Shown here: piece by piece, positions 9,290 through 18,641 of the stretch | Numbering within the stretch: position 1 is the first letter of the stretch | Layout of the letters: the number at the start of each line of letters is the position of its first letter | Assembly: GCA_963422445.2 (NCBI GenBank) | Contig: OY729512.2 | Span: 2,604,001 to 2,668,000, forward strand | Source of the DNA: G963422445 sp963422445 | Lineage (GTDB): Bacteria; Pseudomonadota; Alphaproteobacteria; Thalassobaculales; Thalassobaculaceae | DNA: 64,000 nucleotides | Direction: 5' to 3' | Made by a program: the position numbers and the translations under genes | The notes under the pieces: generated by a model | The model's database searches: none | Seen by the model: the letters and a program-made list of their open reading frames with translations, nothing else | What the model was told of the DNA's origin: nothing

Positions 9290-10717
9290 TCAGGCAGCCT
9301 CTGCGGCCATCCGCTGCGCCTGGGCCACCGCATCATCGATGGTTCCAACCATGTAGAAGGCCGACTCCGGCAGGTCGTCATGCTGGCCATCGACGATTTC
9401 CTTGAACCCGCGGATGGTCTCTTCAAGCGGTACCAGAACGCCCGGTGAGCCGGTAAAGACTTCGGCGACGAAAAACGGTTGCGAGAGGAAACGCTGGATC
9501 TTGCGGGCCCGGGCCACGGTCAGGCGGTCCTCTTCGGACAACTCGTCCATGCCCAGAATGGCGATGATGTCCTGCAGCGACTTGTAGGTTTGCAGAATTT
9601 GCTGAACCTGCCGGGCGACGGCATAATGCTCATCGCCGATGATCCGGGGATCAAGCATGCGTGATGTCGAATCGAGCGGATCGACCGCAGGATAGATCCC
9701 GAGCTCCGCGATCTGGCGGCTCAATACCGTGGTCGCGTCAAGATGCGAAAACGAGGTCGCCGGGGCCGGATCGGTCAGGTCGTCGGCCGGAACATAGATC
9801 GCCTGAACCGACGTGATCGATCCCTTGGTCGTCGAGGTGATACGCTCCTGCAGTGCGCCCATGTCGGTGGCTAGCGTCGGCTGATAGCCGACCGCCGAAG
9901 GAATGCGGCCGAGCAGGGCGGACACCTCGGATCCGGCCTGGGTGAAGCGGAAGATGTTGTCGACGAAGAACAGCACATCTTGGCCTTCTTCATCGCGAAA
10001 ATATTCGGCGAGGGTCAAACCGGTAAGACCGACCCGGGCGCGGGCGCCCGGCGATTCGTTCATCTGCCCGTAAACCAGAGCGGCCTTCGAGCCCTCTTCG
10101 CCGTGCTCCTTGATGACACCCGATTCCACCATCTCGTGGTAAAGATCGTTACCCTCGCGGGTTCGCTCGCCGACACCCGCGAACACCGAAAACCCGCCAT
10201 GGGCCTTGGCGATGTTGTTGATCAATTCCATGATGATAACGGTCTTGCCGACACCGGCGCCGCCGAACAGGCCGATCTTGCCGCCCTTGGCGTAGGGCGC
10301 CAGAAGGTCGACGACCTTGATGCCGGTGACCAGGATCTCGGCCTCGGTCGACTGGTCGACATAGGCTGGCGCCGGACGGTGGATCGGATAGGTCATTTTC
10401 GAGACGATCGCCTTGCCCTCGTCGATGGGGTCGCCGACGACATTGATCAGGCGGCCGAGCGTCTCCGAGCCTACCGGTACTGTAATCGGGCTGCCGGTAT
10501 CGGTCACTTCGGCGCCACGGACCAGCCCTTCGCTGCTATCCATCGCGATCGTGCGGACCATGTTCTCGCCAAGATGCTGCGCAACTTCAAGCACAAGGCG
10601 ATTGTCGCCGTTACGGGTATGCAAGGCGTTCAGGATCTGTGGTAGGTCGCCGTCAAACTGAACATCCACAACGGCGCCGATTACCTGGCTGATCCTACCT
10701 GTCGCATTCGTTGCCAT
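9290..10717 (-). CDS. atpD: F1 ATP synthase beta subunit
   Basis: This catalytic subunit of F1 has 475 aa and the normal length. Walker A is GGAGVGKT at residues 152-159; the catalytic Glu lies in the GERTREGNDLY motif and Walker B in DVLFFVDNI. It is the fourth gene of the operon, 71 bases after atpG, with an upstream ACAGGAG sequence acting as ribosome site close to the ATG. The F0 genes are not next to it, as is common in alphaproteobacteria where F0 and F1 operons are separate. Confidence 0.97.
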   Translation of the reverse strand: MATNATGRISQVIGAVVDVQFDGDLPQILNALHTRNGDNRLVLEVAQHLGENMVRTIAMDSSEGLVRGAEVTDTGSPITVPVGSETLGRLINVVGDPIDEGKAIVSKMTYPIHRPAPAYVDQSTEAEILVTGIKVVDLLAPYAKGGKIGLFGGAGVGKTVIIMELINNIAKAHGGFSVFAGVGERTREGNDLYHEMVESGVIKEHGEEGSKAALVYGQMNESPGARARVGLTGLTLAEYFRDEEGQDVLFFVDNIFRFTQAGSEVSALLGRIPSAVGYQPTLATDMGALQERITSTTKGSITSVQAIYVPADDLTDPAPATSFSHLDATTVLSRQIAELGIYPAVDPLDSTSRMLDPRIIGDEHYAVARQVQQILQTYKSLQDIIAILGMDELSEEDRLTVARARKIQRFLSQPFFVAEVFTGSPGVLVPLEETIRGFKEIVDGQHDDLPESAFYMVGTIDDAVAQAQRMAAEAA

Positions 10718-10788
10718 ATTTCACTCCTGTAGGCCCGGTTGCATCCGGTCGGCTGACTTGACGTTCTGAATTAGCGATGCCACGGCGC

Positions 10789-11670
10789 TTAAAGCGCTTC
10801 GGCACCAGAGATAATCTCGATCAATTCCTTGGTGATGAAGGCCTGACGTGTCCGGTTGTAGGTCAGCGTCAGCTTGTCGATCATTTCACCCGCGTTGCGG
10901 GTTGCGTTGTCCATTGCGGTCATCCGGGCGCCATGTTCGCTGGCGGAATTTTCCAGGAGCGCCGAGAAGATCTGCGTCGACACGTTGCGCGGCAGCAAGT
11001 CCGCGAGGATGTCCTGCTCGTCGGGTTCATACTCGTATCCGCTCGATATCCCGCCGGCTTCCGTCTCGTCCGGTGTGTCGACCGTCGCCGGGATGATTCG
11101 TTTCTCGGTCACGATCTGTGTCATTGCAGACTGGAACCGGTTGAAGATGATGGTGCAAATGTCGAATGCGCCATCCTCGTACATCTTGATGAGCCGTGTT
11201 CCGATCTCGTCGGCGCTGGCGTAAACGACCTGACGGCGGGCGATGCCTTCGACGGTATCGGTAATCCGGTTGGCAAAATCGCGTCGCAGCTGGTCACGTC
11301 CCTTGCGGCCGACACAGAGCACGGATACGGTTTTCCCGTCGCGTTCGAGGGTCCGGATGCGTTTGCGGGCTGCGCGAGTGATACTGGAATTGAAGCCCCC
11401 GCAAAGGCCGCGGTCGGCTGTCATGACGACAAGCAGATGCCTGTCTTCGCTGCCCGTCCCATTCAGAAGCTTCGGACCGTCGGCCCCGCTTGACCGGCCG
11501 GCGAGCGACGCGATCATGCGATCCATACGCACCGAATACGGCCGCGCCGCCTCAGCCTGTTCCTGGGCCCGGCGGAGCTTTGCGGCCGCAACCATCTTCA
11601 TTGCGGATGTGATCTTCTGCGTCGACTTGACGCTGTTGATCCGTATTTTCAGGTCTTTGAGGCTCGGCAT
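10789..11670 (-). CDS. atpG: F1 ATP synthase gamma subunit
   Basis: The 293-aa central-stalk subunit turns within the alpha3beta3 ring. The N-terminal helix (MPSLKDLKIRINSVKSTQKI) and the C-terminal helix (TLTYNRTRQAFITKELIEII) form the coiled coil that penetrates F1. The middle is the Rossmann-like domain with ADRGLCGGFN. An acidic insert (about residues 195-215, rich in D/E) resembles the insertion seen in several alphaproteobacterial gamma subunits. It is the third gene of the operon, 46 bases after atpA. Confidence 0.95.
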   Translation of the reverse strand: MPSLKDLKIRINSVKSTQKITSAMKMVAAAKLRRAQEQAEAARPYSVRMDRMIASLAGRSSGADGPKLLNGTGSEDRHLLVVMTADRGLCGGFNSSITRAARKRIRTLERDGKTVSVLCVGRKGRDQLRRDFANRITDTVEGIARRQVVYASADEIGTRLIKMYEDGAFDICTIIFNRFQSAMTQIVTEKRIIPATVDTPDETEAGGISSGYEYEPDEQDILADLLPRNVSTQIFSALLENSASEHGARMTAMDNATRNAGEMIDKLTLTYNRTRQAFITKELIEIISGAEAL

Positions 11671-11716
11671 GCTGCCTCCGGGCGGGTCGCGGCGCTAGAC
11701 GGCGCCAGATGCGAAG

Positions 11717-13252
11717 TCAGGCAAAATTCTTGACATAGGTTTCGACGAAGGCGGTCAGTTTCCGGTCCGTTTCGTCGTCGAGCTCCTGTAGCTCGCGAAT
11801 CGCTGCCAGGATGTCGACGCCATTGGCCCGGATGTCCGAAAGCAGGCCCTGCTCGAAGCGGGTCACCTGGTTGACATCGATCCGATCGAGGAAGCCGCGG
11901 ACGCCTGCGAAAATCGAGACCACCTGCTCCTCAAACGGGAATGGCGCGTACTGGGCCTGCTTCAGCAACTCGGTCAACCGGGTGCCCCGGGCCAGCAAAC
12001 GCTGTGTCACCGGATCCAGGTCAGACGCAAACTGGGCGAAGGCGGCCATTTCGCGATACTGGGCGAGTTCGAGCTTGATGCGGCCGGCGACCTGTTTCAT
12101 CGCCTTCACCTGCGCCGCCGAGCCGACGCGGCTAACCGACAGGCCGACATTCACGGCCGGACGGATGCCACGATAAAACAATTCCGTCTCGAGAAAGATC
12201 TGTCCGTCGGTGATCGAGATCACATTGGTCGGAATATAGGCCGAGACGTCACCGGCCTGGGTCTCAATGACGGGCAGGGCTGTCAGCGACCCGGCTCCGT
12301 TTTCGTCATTCATCTTGGCGGCCCGCTCAAGCAACCTAGAATGCAGGTAGAAGACATCGCCGGGATAGGCTTCGCGTCCCGGTGGGCGGCGCAGCAGCAG
12401 GGACATCTGCCGATAGGCGACGGCCTGTTTGGACAGGTCATCATAGACGATGACCGCATGCATGCCGTTGTCCCGGAAATATTCGCCCATCGTGCAGCCC
12501 GAATAGGGTGCGAGGAATTGCATCGGCGCTGGTTCCGATGCGGTCGAAGCGACGACGATGGAGTATTCCATGGCGCCGTAATCTTCCAGTGTCTTCACAA
12601 TTTGGGCGACGGTCGAACGTTTCTGGCCAATCGCAACGTAGATGCAGAACAGTTTTTTGGAGTCGTCGTCACCGGCGTCATCGTTGACGGATTTCTGATT
12701 GATGAAGGTGTCGACCGCGATCGCGGTCTTTCCGGTCTGGCGGTCGCCTATGATCAGTTCGCGCTGCCCGCGTCCGATCGGGATCAGGCTGTCGATGGCC
12801 TTGAGACCGGTCTGCATCGGTTCATGGACACTCTTGCGCGGCATGATGCCAGGGGCCTTGACCTCGACCCGCCGGCGTTCGCTACCTTCGATCGGTCCCT
12901 TGCCGTCGATCGGGTTGCCAAGTGAGTCGACGACGCGTCCGAGCAACCCTTTGCCGACCTGCACGTCGACGATGTTGCCGGTGCGTTTGACCGTATCGCC
13001 TTCCTTGATATTGCGGTCGTTACCGAAGATCACGATGCCGACATTGTCGGTCTCGAGGTTCAGCGCCATTCCCTGGATGCCGTTGGGGAATTCGACCATC
13101 TCGCCGGCCTGGACCTCGTCGAGGCCGTAGACACGGGCGATACCGTCGCCGACGGAGAGAACCTGCCCGACCTCCGCAACCTCTGCCTCGGTGCCAAAGC
13201 TGGCGATCTGGGTTTTCAGAATCGAGGAAATTTCGGCAGCTCTGATATCCAT
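11717..13252 (-). CDS. atpA: F1 ATP synthase alpha subunit
   Basis: The 511-aa non-catalytic nucleotide-binding subunit of F1 has Walker A GDRQTGKT at residues 169-176 and the family signature PAVNVGLSVSRVGSAAQ, which holds the arginine finger. Its ATG overlaps the atpH stop in TGATG, so the two are translationally coupled. Length and motifs are normal. Confidence 0.97.
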   Translation of the reverse strand: MDIRAAEISSILKTQIASFGTEAEVAEVGQVLSVGDGIARVYGLDEVQAGEMVEFPNGIQGMALNLETDNVGIVIFGNDRNIKEGDTVKRTGNIVDVQVGKGLLGRVVDSLGNPIDGKGPIEGSERRRVEVKAPGIMPRKSVHEPMQTGLKAIDSLIPIGRGQRELIIGDRQTGKTAIAVDTFINQKSVNDDAGDDDSKKLFCIYVAIGQKRSTVAQIVKTLEDYGAMEYSIVVASTASEPAPMQFLAPYSGCTMGEYFRDNGMHAVIVYDDLSKQAVAYRQMSLLLRRPPGREAYPGDVFYLHSRLLERAAKMNDENGAGSLTALPVIETQAGDVSAYIPTNVISITDGQIFLETELFYRGIRPAVNVGLSVSRVGSAAQVKAMKQVAGRIKLELAQYREMAAFAQFASDLDPVTQRLLARGTRLTELLKQAQYAPFPFEEQVVSIFAGVRGFLDRIDVNQVTRFEQGLLSDIRANGVDILAAIRELQELDDETDRKLTAFVETYVKNFA

Positions 13253-13803
13253 CAGCCTACACCCTTCATGGCAAATTTCAGCCGTTGCAATTTTGTGCGA
13301 ATCGAACTGTCGATCATGCGCGACTCGACGCGAACCACGAGACCGCCAAGCAGGGCCGGATCGACCGACAAGTTGACGGCGACTTTCCGGCCGGCCGTCG
13401 CCCTTAGCGCCTCCGTCACGGCGATCACCTGACCGGGATCAAGATCGACAGCAGAGGTCACGTTGGCCGCGACTTCGCCACGGCGCCGTGCCAGTTCGGA
13501 AAGATAGGCGGTGATCATGTCTGAGATGGCGAACAGCCGGCGATTGCCAGTCACGGCGCCGACGAATTTCCGGGTGAGTTCGTGGGCGCCGGCCTGTTCG
13601 AGGACCGCTGCCATCCCGCTGGCCTGATCTTCGCGGCTCAGGGCCGGTGAGCGGATCAGGCGCTCGAGATCGGAACTCTCCGAGATCAGTTGGCGCAATT
13701 GCGTCAGATCCTCGGCTACGGTATCGAGTGCCCGTTTCGAGTCTGCCAGTTCATACAGTGCTGACGCGTAACGCGTCGCGATGCCTTGCGAGTTAGAAGC
13801 CAC
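13252..13803 (-). CDS. atpH: F1 ATP synthase delta subunit
   Basis: The 183-aa peripheral-stalk subunit (OSCP homologue) joins the top of F1 to subunit b. The N-terminal helical domain is recognisable (ATRYASALYELAD), as is the C-terminal signature AVDLDPGQVIAVTEAL...VNLSVDPALLGGLVVRV. The start codon is GTG at 13803, with AGGGGAC upstream as ribosome site; no in-frame ATG fits better. It is the first gene of the F1 operon, preceded by a perfect 13-bp-arm hairpin at 13833-13867. Confidence 0.93.
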   Translation of the reverse strand: MASNSQGIATRYASALYELADSKRALDTVAEDLTQLRQLISESSDLERLIRSPALSREDQASGMAAVLEQAGAHELTRKFVGAVTGNRRLFAISDMITAYLSELARRRGEVAANVTSAVDLDPGQVIAVTEALRATAGRKVAVNLSVDPALLGGLVVRVESRMIDSSIRTKLQRLKFAMKGVG

Positions 13804-13832
13804 CGGGGCGGTCCCCTGAATGAATCTGCGAG

Positions 13833-13867
13833 AACCCCATCTGGACGATACCGTTCCAGATGGGGTT
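13833..13867 (-). promoter_or_regulatory. Leader hairpin just upstream of atpH
   Basis: A perfect inverted repeat has 13-bp arms (AACCCCATCTGGA and its complement) and a 9-base loop. It lies 30 bases ahead of the atpH GTG, in the presumed 5' leader of the F1 operon. No T run follows on either strand, so it does not look like a classic terminator. An mRNA-stabilising or attenuation structure is possible; this is inference. Confidence 0.5.
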
Positions 13868-14462
13868 CAAACCGGTTATCTGGACAGGGCAAGCCGCTGT
13901 CCATTCAAGCGTGGCGGTTGTTAGCATAAACCCGCGGATGGTTGCAAGCGGCCCGAACGGGCAAAACTCACGATCCGCCCGCGATATCGCACGGGTCCCG
14001 ACCGGTCCGGTATGTTTTGAGCGCCCGAATTCCGTTGACGGCGACTTGCCGAAGTACCTCCGGTGCACTGTCCTGCCACCCGCAAGACCGTGATCCAGGC
14101 TTGCCGGGCGAGGCGAAATGCCGGCTTCGACCTCTGATGCAGGGGTCATGGCCGGGTCGCCGCGATGCCTCAACCGTTCGCGGGACGTGGGGCTGACGCA
14201 GATAAAGGCTATCGCGCGAAACTCGGTGTCAGGACCATGTGCACGGCCGTCGGGCCCATCCGAGCGAATATCAGGTCGTTGGCAGGGCTCCGTTTGACCA
14301 TGCGAAGGACGACGGAGAGTTACAGGGAACCCATGTCTGTTGGCGTCTCCAGGACGGGGCGGTCTGACGGCCGGTACAGCATCCTCATCCGTGCCGGTAT
14401 CGACGCAGAATCCATGTCCTGTACAGGCCGTTACAGGCGTTCAGGAACGTTGATACCCGACT

Positions 14463-14503
14463 TTGTCCACCGTATCCCGAATTTTTCCACAGACATTTCC
14501 ACA
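14463..14503 (+). promoter_or_regulatory. Cluster of DnaA-box-like words
   Basis: Three near matches to the DnaA box TTATCCACA occur in 41 bases, all in one orientation: TTGTCCACC, TTTTCCACA and ATTTCCACA. The middle one has one mismatch to consensus; the others have two. The neighbourhood is a non-coding gap. This could be a regulatory or replication-related DnaA site or chance; no AT-rich unwinding region or origin-linked gene (dnaA, hemE, parAB) is in the window. Confidence 0.25.
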
Positions 14504-14601
14504 ACCAGTCGCGGATTAACCCTGTATCAGCCGGAATAGTCGCTTTCGGTACCGGGGCTGGTGTCGGGACGATATCCGACGATAACCATACTGACGGACT
14601 A

Positions 14602-14625
14602 AGGCAAGCGCTGCAGCGCTTGCCT
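14602..14625. repeat. Perfect 24-bp palindrome
   Basis: A fully symmetric sequence with 12-base arms (AGGCAAGCGCTG) has no loop. It lies in non-coding DNA about 100 bases from the DnaA-box-like cluster. Palindromes with no loop more often bind dimeric proteins than end transcription; no T tract follows. The binding protein is unknown. Confidence 0.5.
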
Positions 14626-14904
14626 ACCGAAAGAATGATTACGACCTTGAGCGGCATTCCGGTCGTTCCGGTGATCAGAGGCCGTCATGTGAGGGTTGGA
14701 CTCCCGCCTGCGCTCGGTTCTTTACAGGCGATCGTGCGGTTATTGGTCGCACCGCCGTTGCAAACCCGTTCGATCGAGGAGCCGGGACGGCATTCTGGCG
14801 GGGGCGCGCAATCAGGATCCGGATCTGTCCGGAAAACACCGCGAGATCCCGGGCATTAACGCGGTCCTTGCGACCCGAGGCAGGTCGCTGCAACGCCCGT
14901 CTAA

Positions 14905-15885
14905 TACCAAACGCAAATCATAGGAACCGATATAGTGAGACATCGGGATCAGCATGATGGGGCGACGGCGCAGCTGCGCCGGGTCGTTTTGGTGATGCCG
15001 TCGGGTTGGTCGGTCAGCCAGTGCCACGCCGTCCAGCAGGCTTTCTTCAGGGCAGCGACATTCTTGAACACGCGGTTGGCAAAGCGGTTCGATTTCAGGA
15101 ACAGAATGATCTGCTCCATCGGATTGAGTTCCGGGTTGTAGGGCGGCAGATGCACGCGCGTCAGCTTGGAGGGATCGAGAAGGTCGTTCGAGCGATGCCA
15201 GCCTGCGCCGTCCAGCACGGTCACGCCGTGCGCACCCGGCGCCACGGCCGCAGCGATGGCCGCCAGATGCTCGTTCATCGACGCTGTGTTCGCCCTGTCC
15301 GTTACAGGGGCGATGCCGACGCCGCGCTGCGCGCAGGTGGCGCCGAACAGATGGACGTAGCCATAGCGGTGGTCGCGCAGGATGCGCGGACGCTGCTTCC
15401 CATGCGCCCAGACCCGCGTCGTCATCCCCTTCTGGCCGATGCGCGCGTCGTCCTGGACCCAGATCTCGATCGGGCCCGCCAGCGCCTCGGGGCTGAGCGT
15501 AGACGTCACCGGCGCCTCGAAGTCCGCCACGATCTCCCTGTGCCGCTCCGCGTCGGCTTTGGGGTGGACCGGCCGTCCCGAGATAAAGCGAAACCCAGCC
15601 CTTCGGAGCATCATACGGGCGCCGCTCTCCGTATAGAGGACACCGAAGGCCTCCTCGATCTTCCGCACAATGTCCTGAAGGCGCCAGCGCGTCACGCCGT
15701 CACGCTCAAGCGCGGGACCAGCTTCGATCCACGCGCCGCTCTCGGCGATCTGCGCCTCCGTCAAGCGGACCGCGCTCCCGCCGCGCGGACGGTCCGCAAG
15801 GCCGTCCAAGCCTTCGGCGTTGTAGCGCAACACCCATTCGCGCAGGAGTTGAAGGTCCATGCCCTGCGCCCGTGCCGCCGCCGAG
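14905..15885 (-). pseudogene. IS630-family transposase, 5'-truncated copy (copy A)
   Basis: The left end (TACCAAACGC at 14905) and the coding frame (stop at 14949) match the intact copy at 40029-41245 closely. The DDE transposase is recognisable from GMDLQLLREWVLRYN through ELNPMEQIILFLK. Homology stops near 15885, about 55 codons into the intact protein, where the sequence switches to a DUF4338 remnant on the other strand. The N-terminal part and the right terminus are therefore missing, and the copy should be immobile on its own. The open frame runs on upstream to 16139, but that extension is not transposase. Confidence 0.85.
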
Positions 15886-16389
15886 AGGGCGGCGCAACCC
15901 GCCCCGTCCGATCGTCTTCGGATCCGACACCGAACCGCCGCTGTTCCCGGCCCCGACCACCCTCGACGAGATCCGTCCGCTGGAGATCGCCCCGTCGTCG
16001 CGAAACCCGCGAGGGTCGGCTCTGGAACGAGGTCGTCGCCCGCTACCATTCTCCCGGCTACAAAACCCTGGTCGGCGCCCGGATGCGCTACGCCGTCCAT
16101 GACCACAACGGCTGGCCGCTCGCCAACCTCGGCTCGCACATCCTCGCCATTGTGCGCCGCCGCCTGCCCGGGGACTGGACCGAGCGATACAACGTCACCT
16201 CGGTGCTCATCGAGACCTTCGTCGAGACCCCGCGCTGCACCGGTGCCGTCTACCGTGCATCAGGCTGGATACGGGTCGGGACCACCCAGGGGCGCGGGCG
16301 CTACGACTGGAAAGCTCTACGACAAGCCCAGGAAGGATGTCTGGTTGAGGCCCCTTCGACGGGATTGGCAGCGTACCCTCAACCGCTAA
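15886..16389 (+). pseudogene. DUF4338 (DruA-like) protein fragment
   Basis: Read on the + strand, residues such as GRLWNEVVARYHSPGYKTLVGARMRYAV, LGSHILAIVRRRLPGDW, IETFVETPRCTGAVYRASGWI and, after a one-base shift near 16315, RKDVWLRPLRRDWQRTLNR follow the order of the DUF4338 domain found in DruA. The middle part of the domain (the NNARFLILPW-type segment) is deleted. The 5' side is cut by the truncated IS630 copy and the stop codon sits at the CTAA duplication of the next IS. No transposase partner remains beside this copy. Confidence 0.75.
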
Positions 16390-17690
16390 GGAATGTCTGA
16401 ACAACTCCGTTTTTTCGGGTATACGGGTGTCGTGGCCCGTGGATGAAACGCCAGAGCCCATCGGGGACGTGTTGTCGTGCCAGGAAATGGGGATTTTGAT
16501 GCCCGAGCCGACCGTCCCCGCCGCCTTGCGGCGGTTGCGGACGGACTCCCCCCACGTCAGGCGGTGGCGCCGCGCCCCGCGATGAGCAGATTGGTGAACC
16601 CGAGCAGCACGGCGATACGTTGCGTGGTCTTCGCCAGCCCCCGATAGCGCACCTTCGCGTAGCCGAAGTGGCGCTTCACATACAGGAACGGATACTCCAC
16701 CCTGGCCCGAACCGACGCCTTGCGCCTCTCCGCCGCCGCCTCCGGGCCCGCCTTGTCCAGCCCCCGGCGCTTGCCGGGCTTCAGCGCCACCTCCCAGTCC
16801 ACGTCCGTGTCCCGGTTCTCCGCGCGCTTGTCCACCCCCTGATAGCCCGCGTCACCCCACACCTGCTCCTCGCCCCCGTGCAACAGCGCGTGCGCCGTCG
16901 CCACATCCGAGACATTCGCCGGCGTCGTCTCCACGCTGTGCGTCAAGCCCGACTGCGCGTCCACCCCGATGTGCGCCTTCATCCCGAAATGCCACTGATT
17001 GCCCTTCTTCGTCTGATGCATCTCCGGGTCCCGCTCGCCCTTGCGGTTCTTCGTCGACGACGGCGCGGCAATGAGACTCGCGTCCACGATCGTTCCCTTG
17101 CTCAAGCGGTGTCCGAGAGAGGCCAGATGCGCGTTGATCTCCTCGAACAGCGTCTCACCCAGACCATACGTCTCCAGCAAGTGGCGGAAATGCAGGATCG
17201 TCGTCTCGTCAGGCAGCGCACCCGAGAGGCGCAACCCCACAAACCGCCGTACCGACTTCACCTCGTAGAGCAGGTCCTCCATCCCAGGGTCGCTCAGATT
17301 GTAGAACAGCTGCACGCAGTGCACCCGCAGCATCACGCTCAGCGGATAAGGCCGCCGACCGCGACCGGCCTTCGGGTAGAACGGCTCGATGCGGGCCTCC
17401 AGCCGCTCCCAGGAAACCAGCCCGTCCATCGTCTCGAGAAAGACCTCGCGCCGCGTCCGACGCGTCTTCAGGTCGTGCTCCAGCTCCGCAAACGTCGCTT
17501 GCTCCAGGGCTCGCACTCCACTCCGTCACCAAGAAACCAATTGTGACAACCGCTTATGCATGTGACTCCGGTGAAACGCACATGTAGCGTTTGGTGTGCC
17601 GGGAATAGTCGACATCGGGGGCAACATCGTGTGTCACCGGAGCCACGTGCATAAGCGATTTGTGCCAAAACCAACTTGTTCAGACAATCC
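16390..17690 (-). mobile_element. IS5-family insertion sequence, copy 1 (complete)
   Basis: A 1301-bp element with imperfect inverted ends: GGAATGTCTGAACAA on the left and GGATTGTCTGAACAA on the right, read inward. It is flanked on both sides by CTAA (16386-16389 and 17691-17694), fitting the 4-bp CTAR target of the IS5 group. It encodes one intact transposase. A frameshifted copy lies at 20935-22118 and a 3' remnant at 33509-34038. Confidence 0.88.
16557..17516 (-). CDS. IS5-family transposase
   Basis: The 319-aa DDE transposase has an N-terminal DUF772-type domain (PYPLSVMLRVHCVQLFYNLSDP) followed by the DDE domain: DASLIAAPSSTKN for the first Asp, GDAGYQGVDKR for the second, and the C-terminal VRARVEYPFLYVKRHFGYAKVRYRGLAK with the catalytic Glu. 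The frame is uninterrupted and the ends of the element are preserved, so this may still be an active transposase. It is the only intact one of three copies in the window. Confidence 0.92.
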   Translation of the reverse strand: MRALEQATFAELEHDLKTRRTRREVFLETMDGLVSWERLEARIEPFYPKAGRGRRPYPLSVMLRVHCVQLFYNLSDPGMEDLLYEVKSVRRFVGLRLSGALPDETTILHFRHLLETYGLGETLFEEINAHLASLGHRLSKGTIVDASLIAAPSSTKNRKGERDPEMHQTKKGNQWHFGMKAHIGVDAQSGLTHSVETTPANVSDVATAHALLHGGEEQVWGDAGYQGVDKRAENRDTDVDWEVALKPGKRRGLDKAGPEAAAERRKASVRARVEYPFLYVKRHFGYAKVRYRGLAKTTQRIAVLLGFTNLLIAGRGATA

Positions 17691-17694
17691 CTAA

Positions 17695-18641
17695 GTGTCT
17701 GAATCATAATGATATCAATTAGTGACAGTGACTTGCATGCGTCCGAGGCGGCACATGAGAACACGGCTTAGAGCCAGCAGGAGCCAGGCGAGGGAGCTGG
17801 CGATGGATCGCTCGAAGTCTTCGGAGAGGCACCGACAGCGGCGCAGCCATCCGAAGGTGCGTTCGACCACCCAGCGCCAGGACATGACGACGACCCCCTT
17901 GGCGTCCCTGGGTTTTCCGATGACTTCCACAGTGATCGAGCAATTCGCTTCCTTGAGCGCGCTTGCCAGCTTGTCGCCGCCACAGGCGCCGTCGGCAAAC
18001 ACGATCTGCACCGTGTTCTGACTGGCCTGCAACGCCAGCAACAAGGGACGCGCGCCATCCCGGTCCTGGATATGCGCCGGATGGACCTAGGCGACAAGCA
18101 TATTGCCGTCGACGTCGACGGCAAGGTGACGCTCGCGGCCCTTGATCGTCTTGCCGACATCGTCGCCGCATTCCTCGCTGCCCGCTTCGACCGTCGGCAC
18201 GCTCCGACTGTCGATGATGGCCGCGCTCGGGTCCGCACTACGCGCCGACCGGAGCCGCCCGAGCGTCGCAAAACGGGCGCAAACCCGCTCCAGGACCCCC
18301 CGACCGGGACCACGCGTAGAAATAGGTCTGAACCGTCGTAAACGTCGGAAAATCCTTCGGTAATGCCCGCCAACTGCACCCTGTCCAGAGCATGCAGGCG
18401 ATTGCGTTCACCACGTCGCGCAGATCCACCTGACGGGGACGATCAAGCCGGCACGACGATGGAAGAAGCGGGTCCAGCAAGGCCCATTCGGCATCGGTCA
18501 AATCGCTTTCGTAACGCTCCGTCTTGCGGATATACTGCTTCCGGGTCGTCTCGTTCCAAGGCATGATGTGCCCCCATGGCGTGAGTGTTCACCCACGAAG
18601 ATACACCATGCGAGACTACCCAATCAATTCTAGGTCAGGCT
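17695..18641 (-). mobile_element. Second IS5-family element (IS427-like), sharing the CTAA site
   Basis: About 947 bp lie between CTAA at 17691-17694 (shared with the neighbouring IS) and CTAA at 18642-18645. The ends are weakly inverted (GTGTCTGAATC and GAGCCTGACCT read inward). It holds a two-frame transposase with a G6 run at the frame junction. The right CTAA contains the complement of the priA stop codon, so the element landed exactly at the end of priA without removing its stop. Confidence 0.75.
17715..18564 (-). pseudogene. IS5-family two-frame transposase with a nonsense codon
   Basis: The first frame (start 18564) gives the N-terminal half with the DUF4096-like segment SDLTDAEWALLDPLLP. 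At about 18290 a run of six G allows a shift into the second frame, which reads LERVCARFATLGRLRSARSA, then AAIIDSRSVPT with the first catalytic Asp, and ends with VERTFGWLRRCRCLSEDFER. Such two-frame layouts with a slippery run are normal for IS427-type elements. An in-frame TAG near 18090 (after DGNMLVA) interrupts the DDE domain, so the copy looks dead. Confidence 0.75.

Larger units (their letters stand above)
13868..14904. other. Gene-free stretch between atpH and IS remnants
   Basis: About 1 kb without a convincing gene. Open frames up to 124 codons exist but have no family resemblance, no good ribosome site and Arg/Ser-rich composition typical of shadow frames in GC-rich DNA. The part next to atpH must hold the F1 operon promoter, but I cannot place -35/-10 boxes with confidence. 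The far part holds three DnaA-box-like words (14463-14503) and a 24-bp palindrome (14602-14625). The stretch ends at an IS630 terminus. Confidence 0.6.

Noticed and set aside
14165..14539. 124-codon plus-strand frame in the gap behind atpH
   Set aside because: No ribosome site, Arg/Ser-rich composition, no recognisable domain, and it overlaps the DnaA-box-like words.
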